DNA of 64,000 nt from Vibrio mimicus CAIM 602 (GCF_000338875.1 NZ_AOMO01000024.1:248001-312000), one strand, 5' to 3'. Numbered from the stretch's first letter, positions 24,782 through 35,644 are shown. Notes: generated from the sequence alone by a model not told the origin. Made by a program: numbers and translations.

Positions 24782-26215
24782 TTACAATAACTTAAACGTG
24801 GTTTGGTACGTGTCCAGCCAAGCTTTGACGGCTGCACGAGACACCTTAATTCCCCCATCCAGCAAAGTATCGGGGAGTAAAAAGTACATGATAGGCCATT
24901 TGAATTTTTCGAGTTTGCCTTGGCACCAAGCATCACCGATGGCTTGACTCCACTGTGCTTCACTACGAATAATCGCAACAGGTCGCGCACCATACTCATT
25001 ATCTTGAACTGGCACTACGATCGCCACTTGCACATGAGGGTGCTGATTTAATACTGCCTCTATCTCTTCACAGTGAATATTTTCACCGCCAGAGATGAAA
25101 AGGTTATCGGCACGACCATCAATCAGCAGGTTGTTGCCCTGCCAGCGACCGAGATCTTTGCTGTCAAACCAACCCTGCTCATCAGTGAAAGGCACTAGCT
25201 GACCTTGCCGATAATAGCCTTGTGCCAACGTTTGCCCACCGATATAAATCCGCCCATCAACAATGCGCAGCTCACGATGAGCCAAAAGCTCACCATTGCC
25301 CGCAAGTCCATCAACACGCTTTGCGGTAACCGTCGAAGCCGCTTCGGTCATGCCGTAGCCCAGCCAAGTATCAATACCGCGCTTTGCCGCAGCTTCGGCG
25401 AGTTCAACGGGGATATGGCTGCCACCAAGCAGAACACGTTGGAGCGTCAATGGGCAGCGACTGTCCAATAGACGTTTAAGCTGAGTAGGCACCAGTGAAG
25501 CATGGGTCACGCCGGCAATATCGCTTTGCAGATCACCCACTCCGATTTTGAGTGTTGCACCCACTGCAAGCCAGCGATAGAGGATCGCCACACCGGAAAT
25601 GTGATACAGCGGCAAACTCAGTAACCAACAATCTGACTCAGTAAAAGCGAACTGAGTCAGCAAACCGCGTGCCGAAGCCAAATGTTGCTGATGAGTATGC
25701 ACGACGGCTTTGGCTGCGCCCGTCGAACCCGAGGTGAAAATTAATGTCGCCAGTTGTTCACAAGAGAACTGGCTAGAGACTTTCTCATCATCAACGGTTT
25801 CATCCCGCTCATCGGGCAAACTCAGGCGATGGGCATTAAGCTCCGCAATCTCTTCTTCACTCAGCGCGCAAGAAGGTGCTAGCCAAAGGTGCTTTGGACT
25901 TTGCTCCGCATAAAGCGTGGCGAGCTTTTCCTGCAAACGAGCCAAAGGTTGTGGTGCGACAAAAGAGCACAGTGCGCCCACTTGAGTGCAGGCCAAAAAC
26001 CACAGCACAGTGTGCAGATGATTTTTCCCCACCAGCGTCACTACCTCTCCAGCTTGCACCCCTTGCTCACGCAGCGCTTTGGCGTAGTGTGCGACTTGGC
26101 GGTCTAGGGCTTGCCAAGTCAGTGTTTGCCCGGCATGGTTCAGCGCGACCTGATTGGGGTCGCGCTCAATCCAAGCATGCCAAAGGCTGTTCACAGGGCC
26201 GGTTCCGAGCGCCAT
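24782..26215 (-). CDS. menE: o-succinylbenzoate-CoA ligase MenE
   Basis: MenE activates o-succinylbenzoate with ATP and CoA, the step before MenB in menaquinone synthesis. The protein has up to 477 residues with the acyl-CoA synthetase P-loop [15 protein letters not shown], the GYGMTEAAS motif, and GRADNLFISGGENI before the C-terminal lid. The ATG at 26215 overlaps menC by 25 bases. A GTG at 26194 would overlap the menC stop as GTGA and is an equally plausible coupled start. It is the last gene of the operon; no T-tailed terminator is seen. Confidence 0.95.
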   Translation of the reverse strand: MALGTGPVNSLWHAWIERDPNQVALNHAGQTLTWQALDRQVAHYAKALREQGVQAGEVVTLVGKNHLHTVLWFLACTQVGALCSFVAPQPLARLQEKLATLYAEQSPKHLWLAPSCALSEEEIAELNAHRLSLPDERDETVDDEKVSSQFSCEQLATLIFTSGSTGAAKAVVHTHQQHLASARGLLTQFAFTESDCWLLSLPLYHISGVAILYRWLAVGATLKIGVGDLQSDIAGVTHASLVPTQLKRLLDSRCPLTLQRVLLGGSHIPVELAEAAAKRGIDTWLGYGMTEAASTVTAKRVDGLAGNGELLAHRELRIVDGRIYIGGQTLAQGYYRQGQLVPFTDEQGWFDSKDLGRWQGNNLLIDGRADNLFISGGENIHCEEIEAVLNQHPHVQVAIVVPVQDNEYGARPVAIIRSEAQWSQAIGDAWCQGKLEKFKWPIMYFLLPDTLLDGGIKVSRAAVKAWLDTYQTTFKLL

Positions 26216-27189
26216 ACGATTTGCTGCTCTTGCAGAGTAACCACGGGCAGTGAGCTATTTGGCCAAGGCGTTTCTAACTGAGCACGGAATAACCCAATCG
26301 TATCCAGTCCCGGCACTTCATTAGGCAGTAATTTATGCGCCAAACGCGCTAACTGGTTCAATCCTAAGCTCGACTCTAAGCTAGAACTGATCACCGCTTG
26401 CAACCCAAGTGCTTTCGCTTTCTCGACCAAAGCCTCAACCCGGTACACAGAACCAACCAAGGTCGGTTTGATCACTATGGTCTTCACGCCAAGTAAATTT
26501 TCTAAAGCAAAATCTGCATCCCGAACCGCTTCTTGTAAGGTTTCGTCCCACGCAATTGCAATACCGGTATCAATCGAAAATGCGATGCTTTCACTCGGCG
26601 ACTGGCATGGCTCTTCCAGGAAGGCGATACGGCTGCGTAAAGACGGCGCGACGTATTGAGCAAATTTAAGCGCTTTGGCAGGAGTCCACGCGCGGTTGGC
26701 ATCCAAACGCAGCGTTAAATCCGGCATCGATTCCAAGAATAGATTGACGAGCATGCCATCACGGATCGGCTCATACAGTCCAACTTTAACTTTAGCGACT
26801 TTCTGCCCCGGCAAATTGTTCAACACGGGCAACAGATCATCAGGATCGCCCGTGCACAGCGGCGCAACATAGTAGTTGCCTTGTGTGGGCAGCGCTTGTT
26901 CTAGCTCGTAGTGCGCCATCGAAATACCAAAGGCGACCGAAGGATGCTGAGCATCCCACTCGATAGCGTGACCTTTGACCCACTGCTCAAGCAGCGCTTG
27001 CGCTTGTACGCCCGCTTCTTCCAGCGTTTCACGACTAAAGCCGGGCAGCGGTGCAATCTCGCCGCGTGCAGTACGGCCGTTTTCGGTCAGTTCGACAATA
27101 AAGCCTTCACGCTGAGTCAGTTTCTCATTGCGAAGGATGACACCACTATCCATCGGCAGTTGGTAGCGATAGAGGGTTGCATGACGCAT
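26191..27189 (-). CDS. menC: o-succinylbenzoate synthase MenC
   Basis: MenC is an enolase-superfamily dehydratase converting SHCHC to o-succinylbenzoate. The protein has 332 residues. The superfamily Lys motif (AKVKVGLYE), metal ligands (LDANRAW, FLEEPCQ, WDETLQE) and the opposite Lys (IVIKPTLVG) are all visible. The ATG follows GGAAGAGAT. It lies between menB and menE and overlaps menE. Confidence 0.95.
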   Translation of the reverse strand: MRHATLYRYQLPMDSGVILRNEKLTQREGFIVELTENGRTARGEIAPLPGFSRETLEEAGVQAQALLEQWVKGHAIEWDAQHPSVAFGISMAHYELEQALPTQGNYYVAPLCTGDPDDLLPVLNNLPGQKVAKVKVGLYEPIRDGMLVNLFLESMPDLTLRLDANRAWTPAKALKFAQYVAPSLRSRIAFLEEPCQSPSESIAFSIDTGIAIAWDETLQEAVRDADFALENLLGVKTIVIKPTLVGSVYRVEALVEKAKALGLQAVISSSLESSLGLNQLARLAHKLLPNEVPGLDTIGLFRAQLETPWPNSSLPVVTLQEQQIVWRSEPAL

Positions 27190-27277
27190 GCTGATCTCTT
27201 CCTATATCCAATACATCCACATAAACCGACGTTTATGCTCAAAGAGAAAGAGCGGCAGGACGCCGCTCTGAGAAGAA

Positions 27278-28144
27278 TTATGGGTTACGCGGGAACTTGT
27301 TGAAGTCCGGGCGGCGTTTTTCATTAAACGCATTACGACCTTCCTGACCTTCTTCGGTCATGTAGAACAGCATGGTCGCGTTGCCAGCCAGCTCTTGCAG
27401 GCCAGCTTGGCCGTCACAGTCTGCATTAAGTGCCGCTTTCAAGCAGCGAATCGCCATTGGGCTGTGTTGCAGCACTTCGCGACACCAGCGCACGGTTTCT
27501 CTTTCCAGCTCTTCAACTGGCACAACCGTGTTCACCAGCCCCATATCCAACGCTTCTTGGGCATTGTAGAAACGGCACAGGAACCAGATTTCGCGCGCTT
27601 TCTTCTGGCCGACAATACGCGCCATGTAAGAAGCACCCCAGCCGCCATCGAATGAGCCCACTTTCGGGCCAGTTTGACCAAATTGTGCATTTTCTGCCGC
27701 AATGGTCAGGTCACACATCATGTGCAGAACATGACCTCCACCCACTGCCCAACCGGCTACTGCCGCAATCACAGGTTTTGGACAGGTGCGGATCTGACGT
27801 TGAAAATCCAGCACGTTCAGGTGGTGAGTACCAGAATCATCACGATAGCCGCCGTAGTCGCCACGGATCTTCTGATCGCCACCGGAACAGAACGCATCTT
27901 CACCTAAACCGGTCAGAATAATTACGCCCACCTTGTCATCGTATCGAGCATCTGACAGCGCGTGGATCATCTCTTTCACAGTCAATGGACGAAACGCATT
28001 GCGCACTTGTGGTCTGGCGATGGTGATTTTCGCAATCCCATCTTCAGACTTGTGGTAGTAAATATCTTGATAGTCACCGGTGCAATCTTGCCAAATCACT
28101 GGTGCGTAAAGTTCTTGCTCAGAAATGCCTGTAGTTTTAGCCAT
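27278..28144 (-). CDS. menB: 1,4-dihydroxy-2-naphthoyl-CoA synthase MenB
   Basis: MenB is a crotonase-fold enzyme that closes the naphthoquinone ring. The protein has 288 residues from the chosen start and is very close to E. coli MenB (285), with [36 protein letters not shown] and [20 protein letters not shown]. The ATG at 28144 has GGGA at good spacing. Longer frames start at a GTG touching the menH stop (28168) or an ATG at 28156. Confidence 0.97.
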   Translation of the reverse strand: MAKTTGISEQELYAPVIWQDCTGDYQDIYYHKSEDGIAKITIARPQVRNAFRPLTVKEMIHALSDARYDDKVGVIILTGLGEDAFCSGGDQKIRGDYGGYRDDSGTHHLNVLDFQRQIRTCPKPVIAAVAGWAVGGGHVLHMMCDLTIAAENAQFGQTGPKVGSFDGGWGASYMARIVGQKKAREIWFLCRFYNAQEALDMGLVNTVVPVEELERETVRWCREVLQHSPMAIRCLKAALNADCDGQAGLQELAGNATMLFYMTEEGQEGRNAFNEKRRPDFNKFPRNP

Positions 28145-28168
28145 GGTGGTTCCCATTGTCGTTATCAC

Positions 28169-28960
28169 TCAATCTGCGATCGAGTGGATCATCGCTTGTA
28201 CAATCTTTGCGAAGGCTTGCGGCTGTTCGTGGTGTACATTGTGGCCGGCCTGCGCAACCTGACTGTAACTCAACCCGCAATGCTGTGCGAGTTGCTGAAA
28301 TTTATTGTCTTTCTCGCCACACACATAGTGTATCGGTAGAGTAAGTGCTTGTAGTGCTGGCAATAAATAGGGCTGCTTAGCCAAACTTGTTGCCAGTAAC
28401 ATATGTGCTACTGATGAACCAAGATTAGCACTACGTTGCGCAATTAAAGTTTGTCTTTGCTCATGGTTTAGTGAACTAAATACCGCTTGCTGATACCAAT
28501 CGCTCAACACATGCTCAATCGGTTGCTTAGAAAATCGCTGCGCCCATTGTTGATCATTTTGCCAACGCGCCGCTTTTTCCTCGTCATCTTGCAGTCCGAA
28601 GTGACCGCCTTCGATGACAGCCCCTCGCAGATTAAGGCGCGAAAAAGCACCCTGAGCTAACCCATTCATGATTAATCGCCCGCCAAGCGAGTACCCAACC
28701 AAAATGACTGGCACCTCAGGTGTTAGATATGATTGTACGGTTTGTTCAATCATGGCGACCGCTTGAGCAAAATCATCACAATGCAGTTCTGGGTTTGCGC
28801 CATGACCAGAAAGATCCAGCGTCAATACGGCGTACTTCATGCTAGCCATATGAGAGAGAACCGGTTGCCAATCAGCACCACTGCCAAGCAAACCATGCAC
28901 CAACACCACTAAAGGTGTTCGTACAGTAGGCTTGGCAAAATGCAGCGTGCTAGAGAGCAT
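28169..28960 (-). CDS. menH: SHCHC synthase MenH (alpha/beta hydrolase)
   Basis: MenH removes pyruvate from SEPHCHC to give SHCHC. The protein has 263 residues, with the oxyanion region [14 protein letters not shown], nucleophile elbow VGYSLGGRL (Ser) and a C-terminal [11 protein letters not shown]is. The ATG at 28960 overlaps the menD 3' end by 11 bases, and the next gene menB follows almost directly, so translational coupling is likely. Confidence 0.94.
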   Translation of the reverse strand: MLSSTLHFAKPTVRTPLVVLVHGLLGSGADWQPVLSHMASMKYAVLTLDLSGHGANPELHCDDFAQAVAMIEQTVQSYLTPEVPVILVGYSLGGRLIMNGLAQGAFSRLNLRGAVIEGGHFGLQDDEEKAARWQNDQQWAQRFSKQPIEHVLSDWYQQAVFSSLNHEQRQTLIAQRSANLGSSVAHMLLATSLAKQPYLLPALQALTLPIHYVCGEKDNKFQQLAQHCGLSYSQVAQAGHNVHHEQPQAFAKIVQAMIHSIAD

Positions 28961-30661
28961 GAAGTTGCGACGTCAGTTGTTTGATGTGCATAGAGGCCTG
29001 CTGGGGTGGTGTTTTCACTTCGATCAGTAAAGTGCCAACACTTTGCGCGAAATGCTCTTCCACCAAGGTTTGGTAATGCTCTAAGGTTTGTGCAGCGCAA
29101 TACGCCAAGCCAAATTGCTGGGCTGCGTGGGCAAAGTCCATTCCATGCGGCATTTGATAGAGCGCTTCACGCTGCTCACTCGGCACAGGGAGGAGATCGA
29201 AAATTGCCCCACCATCGTTATTCGTCACCACAATCACTGTCGGCTGCGGTGGATTGCGCATCAGCGCTAGCGAGTTGAGATCGTACAGCAGCGAGGTATC
29301 ACCCATCAGCATGAACAGAGGTTTCTGTCGTGCACGTTGAACGCCTGACGCCGTCGCAACTAAACCATCAATGCCGGATGCACCGCGATTAGAGAACACT
29401 TCACGCCCATCGAGAGCGCTGAACATATCCACCAAACGAACAATCAGGCTGTTGCCCAAAAACAGATCCGCTTGCGTGGCTCGCTCGGTTAAATCCAACG
29501 CCAGAGCCACTTCACTTAGAGCAGAAGAAGAGAAATGCAACTGCGCCAATTGGCGAACAGATTGCGCATAACGCGTTAACTCATCCGCCCAGCCCTGCTG
29601 CGTATTTTGACCCGCTAAGCGTTTACTGAGCAAAGCTTCTACCCAGTTTGGAATATCACACACCCACTGCTGCTGCATCGCATGCCAAGGGTTGTTACGC
29701 TCAGTCTGTGGCGAAACATAGTGATATTCACCACGGGCTTGCCCACACCAATTGGCTAACCATTGCGCTAAGCGTTTAGAGACAATTCGTGAACCAAACT
29801 GTACCACGACTTCACACTGATTGAGCACATCACGCGCAGGTTGATGTTGTAACCACAAATCGAAATGCGCCCACTCACTGCTGATTCCCGATTGCGGATC
29901 ACACAGTAGCGGCCAGCCCATCGCTTGCGCAAAACGCTGCGCGGCTTGTGCTTCATCAGATGTCAACGAACCGACAATCACCACACCTTTGACTAAAAAA
30001 CCGTCCAATGATGAAGGTACGCTTTGCGCCAAAGTTTGGTGACGCTCAGTATAGGACGTTGATGTTCGCGCCATCTTTGCACACTGGCCAGATAAGGCTG
30101 ATAAATCGCTTCATCACCAGCCGAATACAAAGGTTCAGGAAACGGGCAATTGATATGTACACTGCCACCGAGCAGGGCTTGGCGAGCCATTACATCATCA
30201 ATCGTAGTGAGTAACCAAGGGAGTGGATGGTGTATCGCAGGACTTGGCAGCTCAAGGGTTACATTAACGTGATGAGAAAAAATTCCAGATTGAACAATGG
30301 CTTGATTCGCACCGCAACCCACCAGCTCTGGCGGGCGATCCGCAGTGAGTACCACTAAACGTTCACCAGTAAGTTTGGATTCGGCAATGGCAGGCAACAA
30401 GTTCGCCACCGCGGTGCCCGAAGTCACGATCACCGCTACTGGCTGTTGGCTGGCTTTCGCTAGACCCAGCGCCATAAAACCTAAGCCGCGCTCATCATAG
30501 TGAGTATGTAGAGTGAACGCCGCATTGGCATGTGCTTCAAGCGTCAAAGGCGTAGAGCGAGAGCCCGGAGCCACACACACTTGTGTTACGCCTAAACGGC
30601 TTAACTCTTCGAGTAAAACTCGCGACCAAAGGCGGTTCAGTAAGGCTTGGTCGTGGTTCAT
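28950..30661 (-). pseudogene. menD: menD (SEPHCHC synthase), disrupted by a 1-base frameshift
   Basis: MenD is the thiamine diphosphate enzyme adding succinic semialdehyde to isochorismate. The N-terminal frame (30661 down to about 30055) has [14 protein letters not shown] and ADRPPELVG. The C-terminal frame (about 30054 to 28950) has SNRGASGIDG and the ThDP motif region MLMGDTSLLYDLNSL. They join if one base is restored near 30053-30056 (cgtcct to cgtccc-type), giving QRP-YTERHQT and 570 residues. As written, translation ends after 222 residues, cutting off the ThDP-binding domain. The ATG overlaps the menF stop (ATGA). Confidence 0.9.
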
Positions 30662-31965
30662 GAGGCCACTCCCAGCGGTAGACGGTCGGTAATCAAACTC
30701 AGTAAGGTAGAGAGCTTTTTATCCAGCTCCTGCCATTCATGCTCAGCAATCGAGCCCGGTACAATACCCGCACCCGCAAAAAGCTGAACTTCTTTATCCA
30801 CCACTAAAGCACTGCGAATCGCCACACAAAACTCCGCTTGTGCATGGCTAAAGTAGCCCATAGAACCGGCGTACCAACCGCGCGCAAAAGGCTCATTTTC
30901 AGCAATAAAAGCCAGCGCACTTTGGCGTGGCAAACCCGCGACCGCAGCCGTAGGTTGCAACACACTCAGCAGTTGTACACCATTGATACCCGATTTTAAT
31001 CCCGCATCAATCCGCTTTTTCAGGTGTTGTACTTTACGCAAGCGCACTAACTGAGCTTCACTCTGGCTATGAATTTGCTCTGCGTATGGCGCAAGACTTT
31101 CAATAATGTCTTCCACTACCAGCTGATTTTCATTGAGGTTCTTGCTGTCGTGGGCCAACCAGTTCGCTAATTCCATATCTTGTGCGGCATTCATACCGCG
31201 ACCAATCGTACCAGCAAGCGCTTCGGTTTCGAGCGTTTGGCCGTGACGCAAATAGAGCCGCTCCGGAGTCGACCCCATAAAGCTATGCCGAAAATCGAGT
31301 GCCAGTAAAAAATGAAAACTGTGATGGTTTTGCGCATGACTGGCTTTAAGCAGTTGAGCCGCACTGATCGGCACATCCAGCGAAAGCTTGGTTTTACGCG
31401 CCAGTACCACTTTTTTAAACTGCTGCTGAGTAATCCCACTCAACACTTTCTCAACTAAATCATTCCACTGCGGAAGTGTTGGCGTATGTTCAACGGTATT
31501 TACTTCTGCCGTCATAGAGCGCAATGTGGGCACTTCGAGCAATAATTTTTGCAGCGCGCTGAGAGTGCGTTGTGGTTCATTGTTCAGGTTGACTGACAAT
31601 GACCAGTGATTATCAAAACGACTCAGTTCAATCTGCGGCAAAAAGAAGAAAGAGGACATACAGCGTGGATTTTTCGGTGTATGACCATCAAAAGATCGGC
31701 CCCCCCAAACACGTTGGTCATCGCCTAATATTGCGTAAGCCGGTGCGGGATCAGTAAAAGTGTAGACTTGGCCTAGTGCAACCACCTCTTCACGAGTATC
31801 ACGCGACTGCCAATAAAATTTGGGGAAAATCGGTTGAGCATCAAGCCAGTCAATCAGCGCAAACGGTGGCTTATCGGCCAGCGGCTGAGTAAAACGAACA
31901 TCATGATCCTTCGCGCCACGGATTTGCTCCATCAATTGAGCAACGGCCTGAGAAAAATGCAACAA
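30658..31965 (-). CDS. menF: isochorismate synthase MenF
   Basis: MenF converts chorismate to isochorismate and commits it to menaquinone. The protein has 435 residues. The chorismate-enzyme core is clear: [32 protein letters not shown]-type [13 protein letters not shown] and [13 protein letters not shown]. The start is a TTG at 31965 with GAGG at good spacing. It is first in menFDHBCE; its stop overlaps the menD start as ATGA. Confidence 0.94.
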   Translation of the reverse strand: MLHFSQAVAQLMEQIRGAKDHDVRFTQPLADKPPFALIDWLDAQPIFPKFYWQSRDTREEVVALGQVYTFTDPAPAYAILGDDQRVWGGRSFDGHTPKNPRCMSSFFFLPQIELSRFDNHWSLSVNLNNEPQRTLSALQKLLLEVPTLRSMTAEVNTVEHTPTLPQWNDLVEKVLSGITQQQFKKVVLARKTKLSLDVPISAAQLLKASHAQNHHSFHFLLALDFRHSFMGSTPERLYLRHGQTLETEALAGTIGRGMNAAQDMELANWLAHDSKNLNENQLVVEDIIESLAPYAEQIHSQSEAQLVRLRKVQHLKKRIDAGLKSGINGVQLLSVLQPTAAVAGLPRQSALAFIAENEPFARGWYAGSMGYFSHAQAEFCVAIRSALVVDKEVQLFAGAGIVPGSIAEHEWQELDKKLSTLLSLITDRLPLGVAS

Positions 31966-32179
31966 AGCGACCTCGTACGGAGTGAGATTCGGTAAACTGT
32001 GGCTACTCTATTGAGAGAGCCTTATGAAATCAAGGTTATGGGGTATCTTTTGCTCCACCAAGTGATCGGCGCAACATGTACTCGGATTTTAACCTGTTTT
32101 CACAATAGATTTTTATTCTAAAAATTGACAACTTAGTGTAGCTTGAACAAGCAAACAGTTCATTTTCAGGAAAATTACA

Positions 32180-33394
32180 ATGCAAAATATCGGGATGTCG
32201 TCAAAACTCGATAATGTCTGCTATGACATTCGAGGACCAGTACTTAAACATGCTAAGCGCATGGAAGAAGAAGGGCACAAAATACTGAAGCTTAACATCG
32301 GTAATCCTGCCCCATTTGGTTTCGACGCCCCAGACGAGATCCTAGTTGATGTGATCCGTAACCTGCCGACTTCGCAAGGTTACTGTGACTCTAAAGGCAT
32401 CTATTCCGCTCGCAAAGCGGTAGTGCAGTACTACCAGAAAAAAGGTATCCGCAGTCTGGACGTCGAAGATGTGTACATCGGCAACGGTGCTTCAGAGCTT
32501 ATCGTGATGGCGATGCAAGCCCTGCTGAACAACGGCGATGAGATGCTGGTACCCGCCCCAGATTACCCACTGTGGACAGCCGCGGTTGCACTTTCTGGCG
32601 GCAAAGCTGTGCACTACATCTGTGACGAAGAAGCCGATTGGTATCCCGATCTCGACGATATTCGCAGCAAAATCACTCCGAAAACCCGTGGCATTGTGCT
32701 GATCAACCCAAATAACCCAACGGGTGCAGTGTACAGCCGTGATTTCTTACTGGAAATCGTTGAGATTGCTCGCAAGCATAAGCTGATCATTTTCGCCGAT
32801 GAGATTTACGACAAAGTACTGTATGACGGCGCAGTACATACCTCAATCGCCACCTTGGCAGATGATGTGTTAGTGGCGACTTTCAATGGTTTGTCAAAAG
32901 CGTACCGCGTTTGTGGTTTCCGTGGTGGCTGGATGTTCCTGACTGGCCCAAAACAACAAGCGCAAGGCTACATTGCGGGGCTGGATATGCTTGCCTCGAT
33001 GCGTTTGTGTGCCAACGTACCAATGCAGCACGCGATTCAAACCGCATTAGGTGGCTATCAAAGTATCAATGAACTGATTTTGCCGGGTGGCCGTTTGCTG
33101 GAGCAGCGTGACCGCGCATGGGAACTGATTAACCAGATCCCGGGAATTTCCTGTGTGAAGCCAAAAGGTGCTATGTATCTGTTCCCGAAAATCGATACCA
33201 AGATGTATCCGATCAAAGATGACCAGAAAATGGTGCTCGATTTCTTAGTGCAAGAAAAAGTGCTGCTGGTACAAGGCAGCGGCTTTAACTGGCCAAAACC
33301 GGATCATTTCCGCATTGTGACTCTGCCACATGTTGAAGATCTGGAAATCGCCATCGGTCGATTTGAACGCTTTATCACCACTTATAGCCAATAA
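32180..33394 (+). CDS. alaA: glutamate-pyruvate aminotransferase AlaA
   Basis: This PLP-dependent class I aminotransferase makes alanine from pyruvate and glutamate. The protein has 404 residues, against 405 in E. coli AlaA (YfbQ), with near-identical segments such as LNIGNPAPFGFDAPDEIL and GYCDSKG. The PLP lysine is in NGLSKAYRVCGFRGGW. It is divergent from menF across 214 bases and followed by its own terminator. Confidence 0.95.
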   Translation: MQNIGMSSKLDNVCYDIRGPVLKHAKRMEEEGHKILKLNIGNPAPFGFDAPDEILVDVIRNLPTSQGYCDSKGIYSARKAVVQYYQKKGIRSLDVEDVYIGNGASELIVMAMQALLNNGDEMLVPAPDYPLWTAAVALSGGKAVHYICDEEADWYPDLDDIRSKITPKTRGIVLINPNNPTGAVYSRDFLLEIVEIARKHKLIIFADEIYDKVLYDGAVHTSIATLADDVLVATFNGLSKAYRVCGFRGGWMFLTGPKQQAQGYIAGLDMLASMRLCANVPMQHAIQTALGGYQSINELILPGGRLLEQRDRAWELINQIPGISCVKPKGAMYLFPKIDTKMYPIKDDQKMVLDFLVQEKVLLVQGSGFNWPKPDHFRIVTLPHVEDLEIAIGRFERFITTYSQ

Positions 33395-33444
33395 CAAACT
33401 GGCAGCAAGTCCCAAAACGACTTGCTGTTATGGGTAGGCGAAAC

Positions 33445-33486
33445 AGGCTCTCTTTCGGTACACTGAAGAGAGCCTTTTGTTTTTTA
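33445..33486 (+). terminator. terminator of alaA
   Basis: AGGCTCTCTT and AAGAGAGCCT form a 10-base stem with an 11-base loop, followed by TTTTGTTTTTT. Confidence 0.9.
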
Positions 33487-33551
33487 ACCTTCCCTCTTCA
33501 ATGTATTTTGCACGTTGAAAGGGAATCCATCAGCAAGGAAGTGAGAGCGCT

Positions 33552-34136
33552 ATGCAAGAGAGCCATTTTTTCGCCCACCTCGCGCGCATGAAACTGATTC
33601 AGCGCTGGCCATTAATGCGTTCCATCTCCAGTGAGAACATTTCTGAGCACAGCCTGCAAGTTGCCTTTGTGGCCCACGCGCTGGCGGTGATCAAAAACAA
33701 AAAATTTGGCGGAACGCTCAACCCTGAGCGCATTGCTGTTCTCGCCATGTATCACGATACCAGCGAAGTGCTGACGGGTGATTTGCCAACGCCCATCAAA
33801 TACTTCAATCCTGAGATCGCCAAAGAGTACAAAAAAATCGAAGCGGCGGCAGAGCTGCGTTTATTAGAGATGCTCCCAGAAGAACTGCGCGAGGATTTTC
33901 GCCCGTTTCTGGTGTCTAACGCGGCCGACCCGCAAGAGAGTGCCATCGTTAAGCAAGCCGATGCGATTTGCGCATATTTGAAATGTTTGGAAGAGCTCAG
34001 CGCAGGTAACCACGAATATGCCCAAGCGAAAAAGCGCCTCGATGTGACTTTGCGTGAACGGCACAGTGAGGAGATGGAGTACTTTCTGCAAACCTTTGCC
34101 CCAAGTTTTGAACTAACACTGGACGAAATCAGCTAA
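33552..34136 (+). CDS. yfbR: 5'-deoxynucleotidase YfbR
   Basis: YfbR is an HD-domain phosphatase that removes phosphate from deoxynucleoside 5'-monophosphates. The protein has 194 residues. Metal and substrate residues known for E. coli YfbR fall at identical positions: Arg18, His33, His68-Asp69, Glu72, Asp77 and Asp137. It sits between alaA and dgt; an ERIC element separates it from dgt, whose product makes deoxynucleosides from dNTPs. Confidence 0.95.
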   Translation: MQESHFFAHLARMKLIQRWPLMRSISSENISEHSLQVAFVAHALAVIKNKKFGGTLNPERIAVLAMYHDTSEVLTGDLPTPIKYFNPEIAKEYKKIEAAAELRLLEMLPEELREDFRPFLVSNAADPQESAIVKQADAICAYLKCLEELSAGNHEYAQAKKRLDVTLRERHSEEMEYFLQTFAPSFELTLDEIS

Positions 34137-34162
34137 GTCACTATAACTTAAGACATTGTAGC

Positions 34163-34291
34163 GTATACCCAAACGACTTGGAGTTGCAGGTAGGCGGCAA
34201 GTGAGTGAATTCCCATGAGCATAGACAGACTATGTGATTCGGGTGAACGAACGTAGCCAACACCGCTGCAGCTTCAAGTAGGAAGGGTATA
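34163..34291. repeat. ERIC element 1
   Basis: The 129-base palindromic element has TATACCC / GGGTATA ends and the conserved ERIC core (GTGATTCGGGTGAACGAACG, then TAGCCAACACC). Inner repeats TTGGAGTTGCAG and CTGCAGCTTCAAG lie near the two ends. It occupies the gap between yfbR and dgt and ends 27 bases before the dgt start. Confidence 0.92.
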
Positions 34292-34318
34292 AAATAAAAC
34301 CGTGCAAGGAGTAACGCG

Positions 34319-35644
34319 ATGCAAGTATCCCTAAGCCCTGAGTGGTTAGCTCGTAACAACGATGAGCACAAAATTCGCCGCAACGATCACCGCAGCCCAT
34401 TTCAGCGCGATCGCGCACGCATTCTGCATTCGGCGGCTTTTCGGCGCTTGCAAGCCAAAACTCAAGTCCACGGTACTAGCTTGAATGACTTTCATCGCAC
34501 TCGCCTCACCCATTCACTGGAAGCGGCACAAATCGGTACGGGCATCGTCGCGCAAATCAAACTCAAACAACCAGAATTTCGTGAGCTATTACCTTCTGAT
34601 AGCCTGATTGATTCACTCTGTCTTGCTCATGATATTGGTCATCCCCCTTATGGGCATGGCGGTGAAATTGCACTCAATTACATGATGCGCGATCACGGTG
34701 GCTTTGAAGGCAATGCGCAAACTTTTCGCATCGTCACCAGCTTAGAACCTTACACCGAGCATCACGGTATGAACCTGTCGCGCCGCACGCTACTGGGACT
34801 TTTGAAATACCCTGCTCTGCTGAGTGCCACGCGTGCCGCTACACCACCTCCTTCGGTCGCCCACCAACGCCAACTGAAAGCCAAAGATTGGTCGCCAGCG
34901 AAAGGCATATACGACTGTGATTTAGCCAGTTTGGACTGGGTACTCGAACCTCTATGTGAAAGTGACCGTGAATTGCTGGGGCAAATGCGCGCAGAACCCA
35001 ACTCACCCAAAGAGCATCGCAAGACACGCTTTAAATCGCTTGATTGCTCAATCATGGAACTGGCGGATGACATCGCTTACGGCGTACATGATCTGGAAGA
35101 TGCCATCGTGCTTGGCATGGTGACGCGAGCTCAATGGCAAGAAGCCGCAGCGGCACAGCTTGCCGAGTGTGGTGACCCTTGGTTTGAAGAGCATATTGCC
35201 GAGTTGAGTGACATGCTGTTTTCTGGCAAGCACTACGTACGCAAAGATGCGATTGGCGGCATTGTGAATGCGCTTTTAACCAGCATCAGCGTGAAGCCGG
35301 TTGAAGCGCCCTTCCATAATGAACTCTTGGCCTTCAACGCTTATATCGAGCCGCACATGGGCGCTGCACTTGAAGTGCTCAAACACTTTGTAAACCAATA
35401 CGTGATTCAAATTCCGCAGGTACAGCGCTTTGAATACAAAGGTCAGCAACTGATCATGGACTTGTTTGAAGCGCTAAGTGCTGACCCTGAGCGCCTACTG
35501 CCACAAGCCACCGGCGAAAAGTGGCGAAAAGCCCAAAAGCAAGATGAAGGAATGCGCGTGATCTGTGATTACATTGCGGCGATGACCGATGCATATGCGC
35601 AGCGACTGCATCAGCAACTCTTCTCGGCACAGAGTCATTACTGA
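34319..35644 (+). CDS. dgt: dGTPase-like dNTP triphosphohydrolase
   Basis: The protein has 441 residues and belongs to the HD-domain dNTPase family, releasing tripolyphosphate from dNTPs. HD signatures are THSLEAAQIG and AHDIGHPPYGHGGE, with EGNAQTFRI further on. The shorter class-2 type seen in Vibrio fits better than the 505-residue E. coli Dgt. The 3' end overlaps the convergent tapT gene by 7 bases. Together with yfbR it suggests a dNTP pool-lowering pair. Confidence 0.9.
   Translation: MQVSLSPEWLARNNDEHKIRRNDHRSPFQRDRARILHSAAFRRLQAKTQVHGTSLNDFHRTRLTHSLEAAQIGTGIVAQIKLKQPEFRELLPSDSLIDSLCLAHDIGHPPYGHGGEIALNYMMRDHGGFEGNAQTFRIVTSLEPYTEHHGMNLSRRTLLGLLKYPALLSATRAATPPPSVAHQRQLKAKDWSPAKGIYDCDLASLDWVLEPLCESDRELLGQMRAEPNSPKEHRKTRFKSLDCSIMELADDIAYGVHDLEDAIVLGMVTRAQWQEAAAAQLAECGDPWFEEHIAELSDMLFSGKHYVRKDAIGGIVNALLTSISVKPVEAPFHNELLAFNAYIEPHMGAALEVLKHFVNQYVIQIPQVQRFEYKGQQLIMDLFEALSADPERLLPQATGEKWRKAQKQDEGMRVICDYIAAMTDAYAQRLHQQLFSAQSHY

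Noticed and set aside
27430..27921. 163-residue open frame on the plus strand
   Set aside because: It is antisense to menB, whose protein match is unmistakable, and has no ribosome site.
28950..30074. Independent gene for the C-terminal half of MenD starting at 30074
   Set aside because: No ribosome site precedes the ATG, and the segment clearly continues the MenD N-terminal half after a one-base change.
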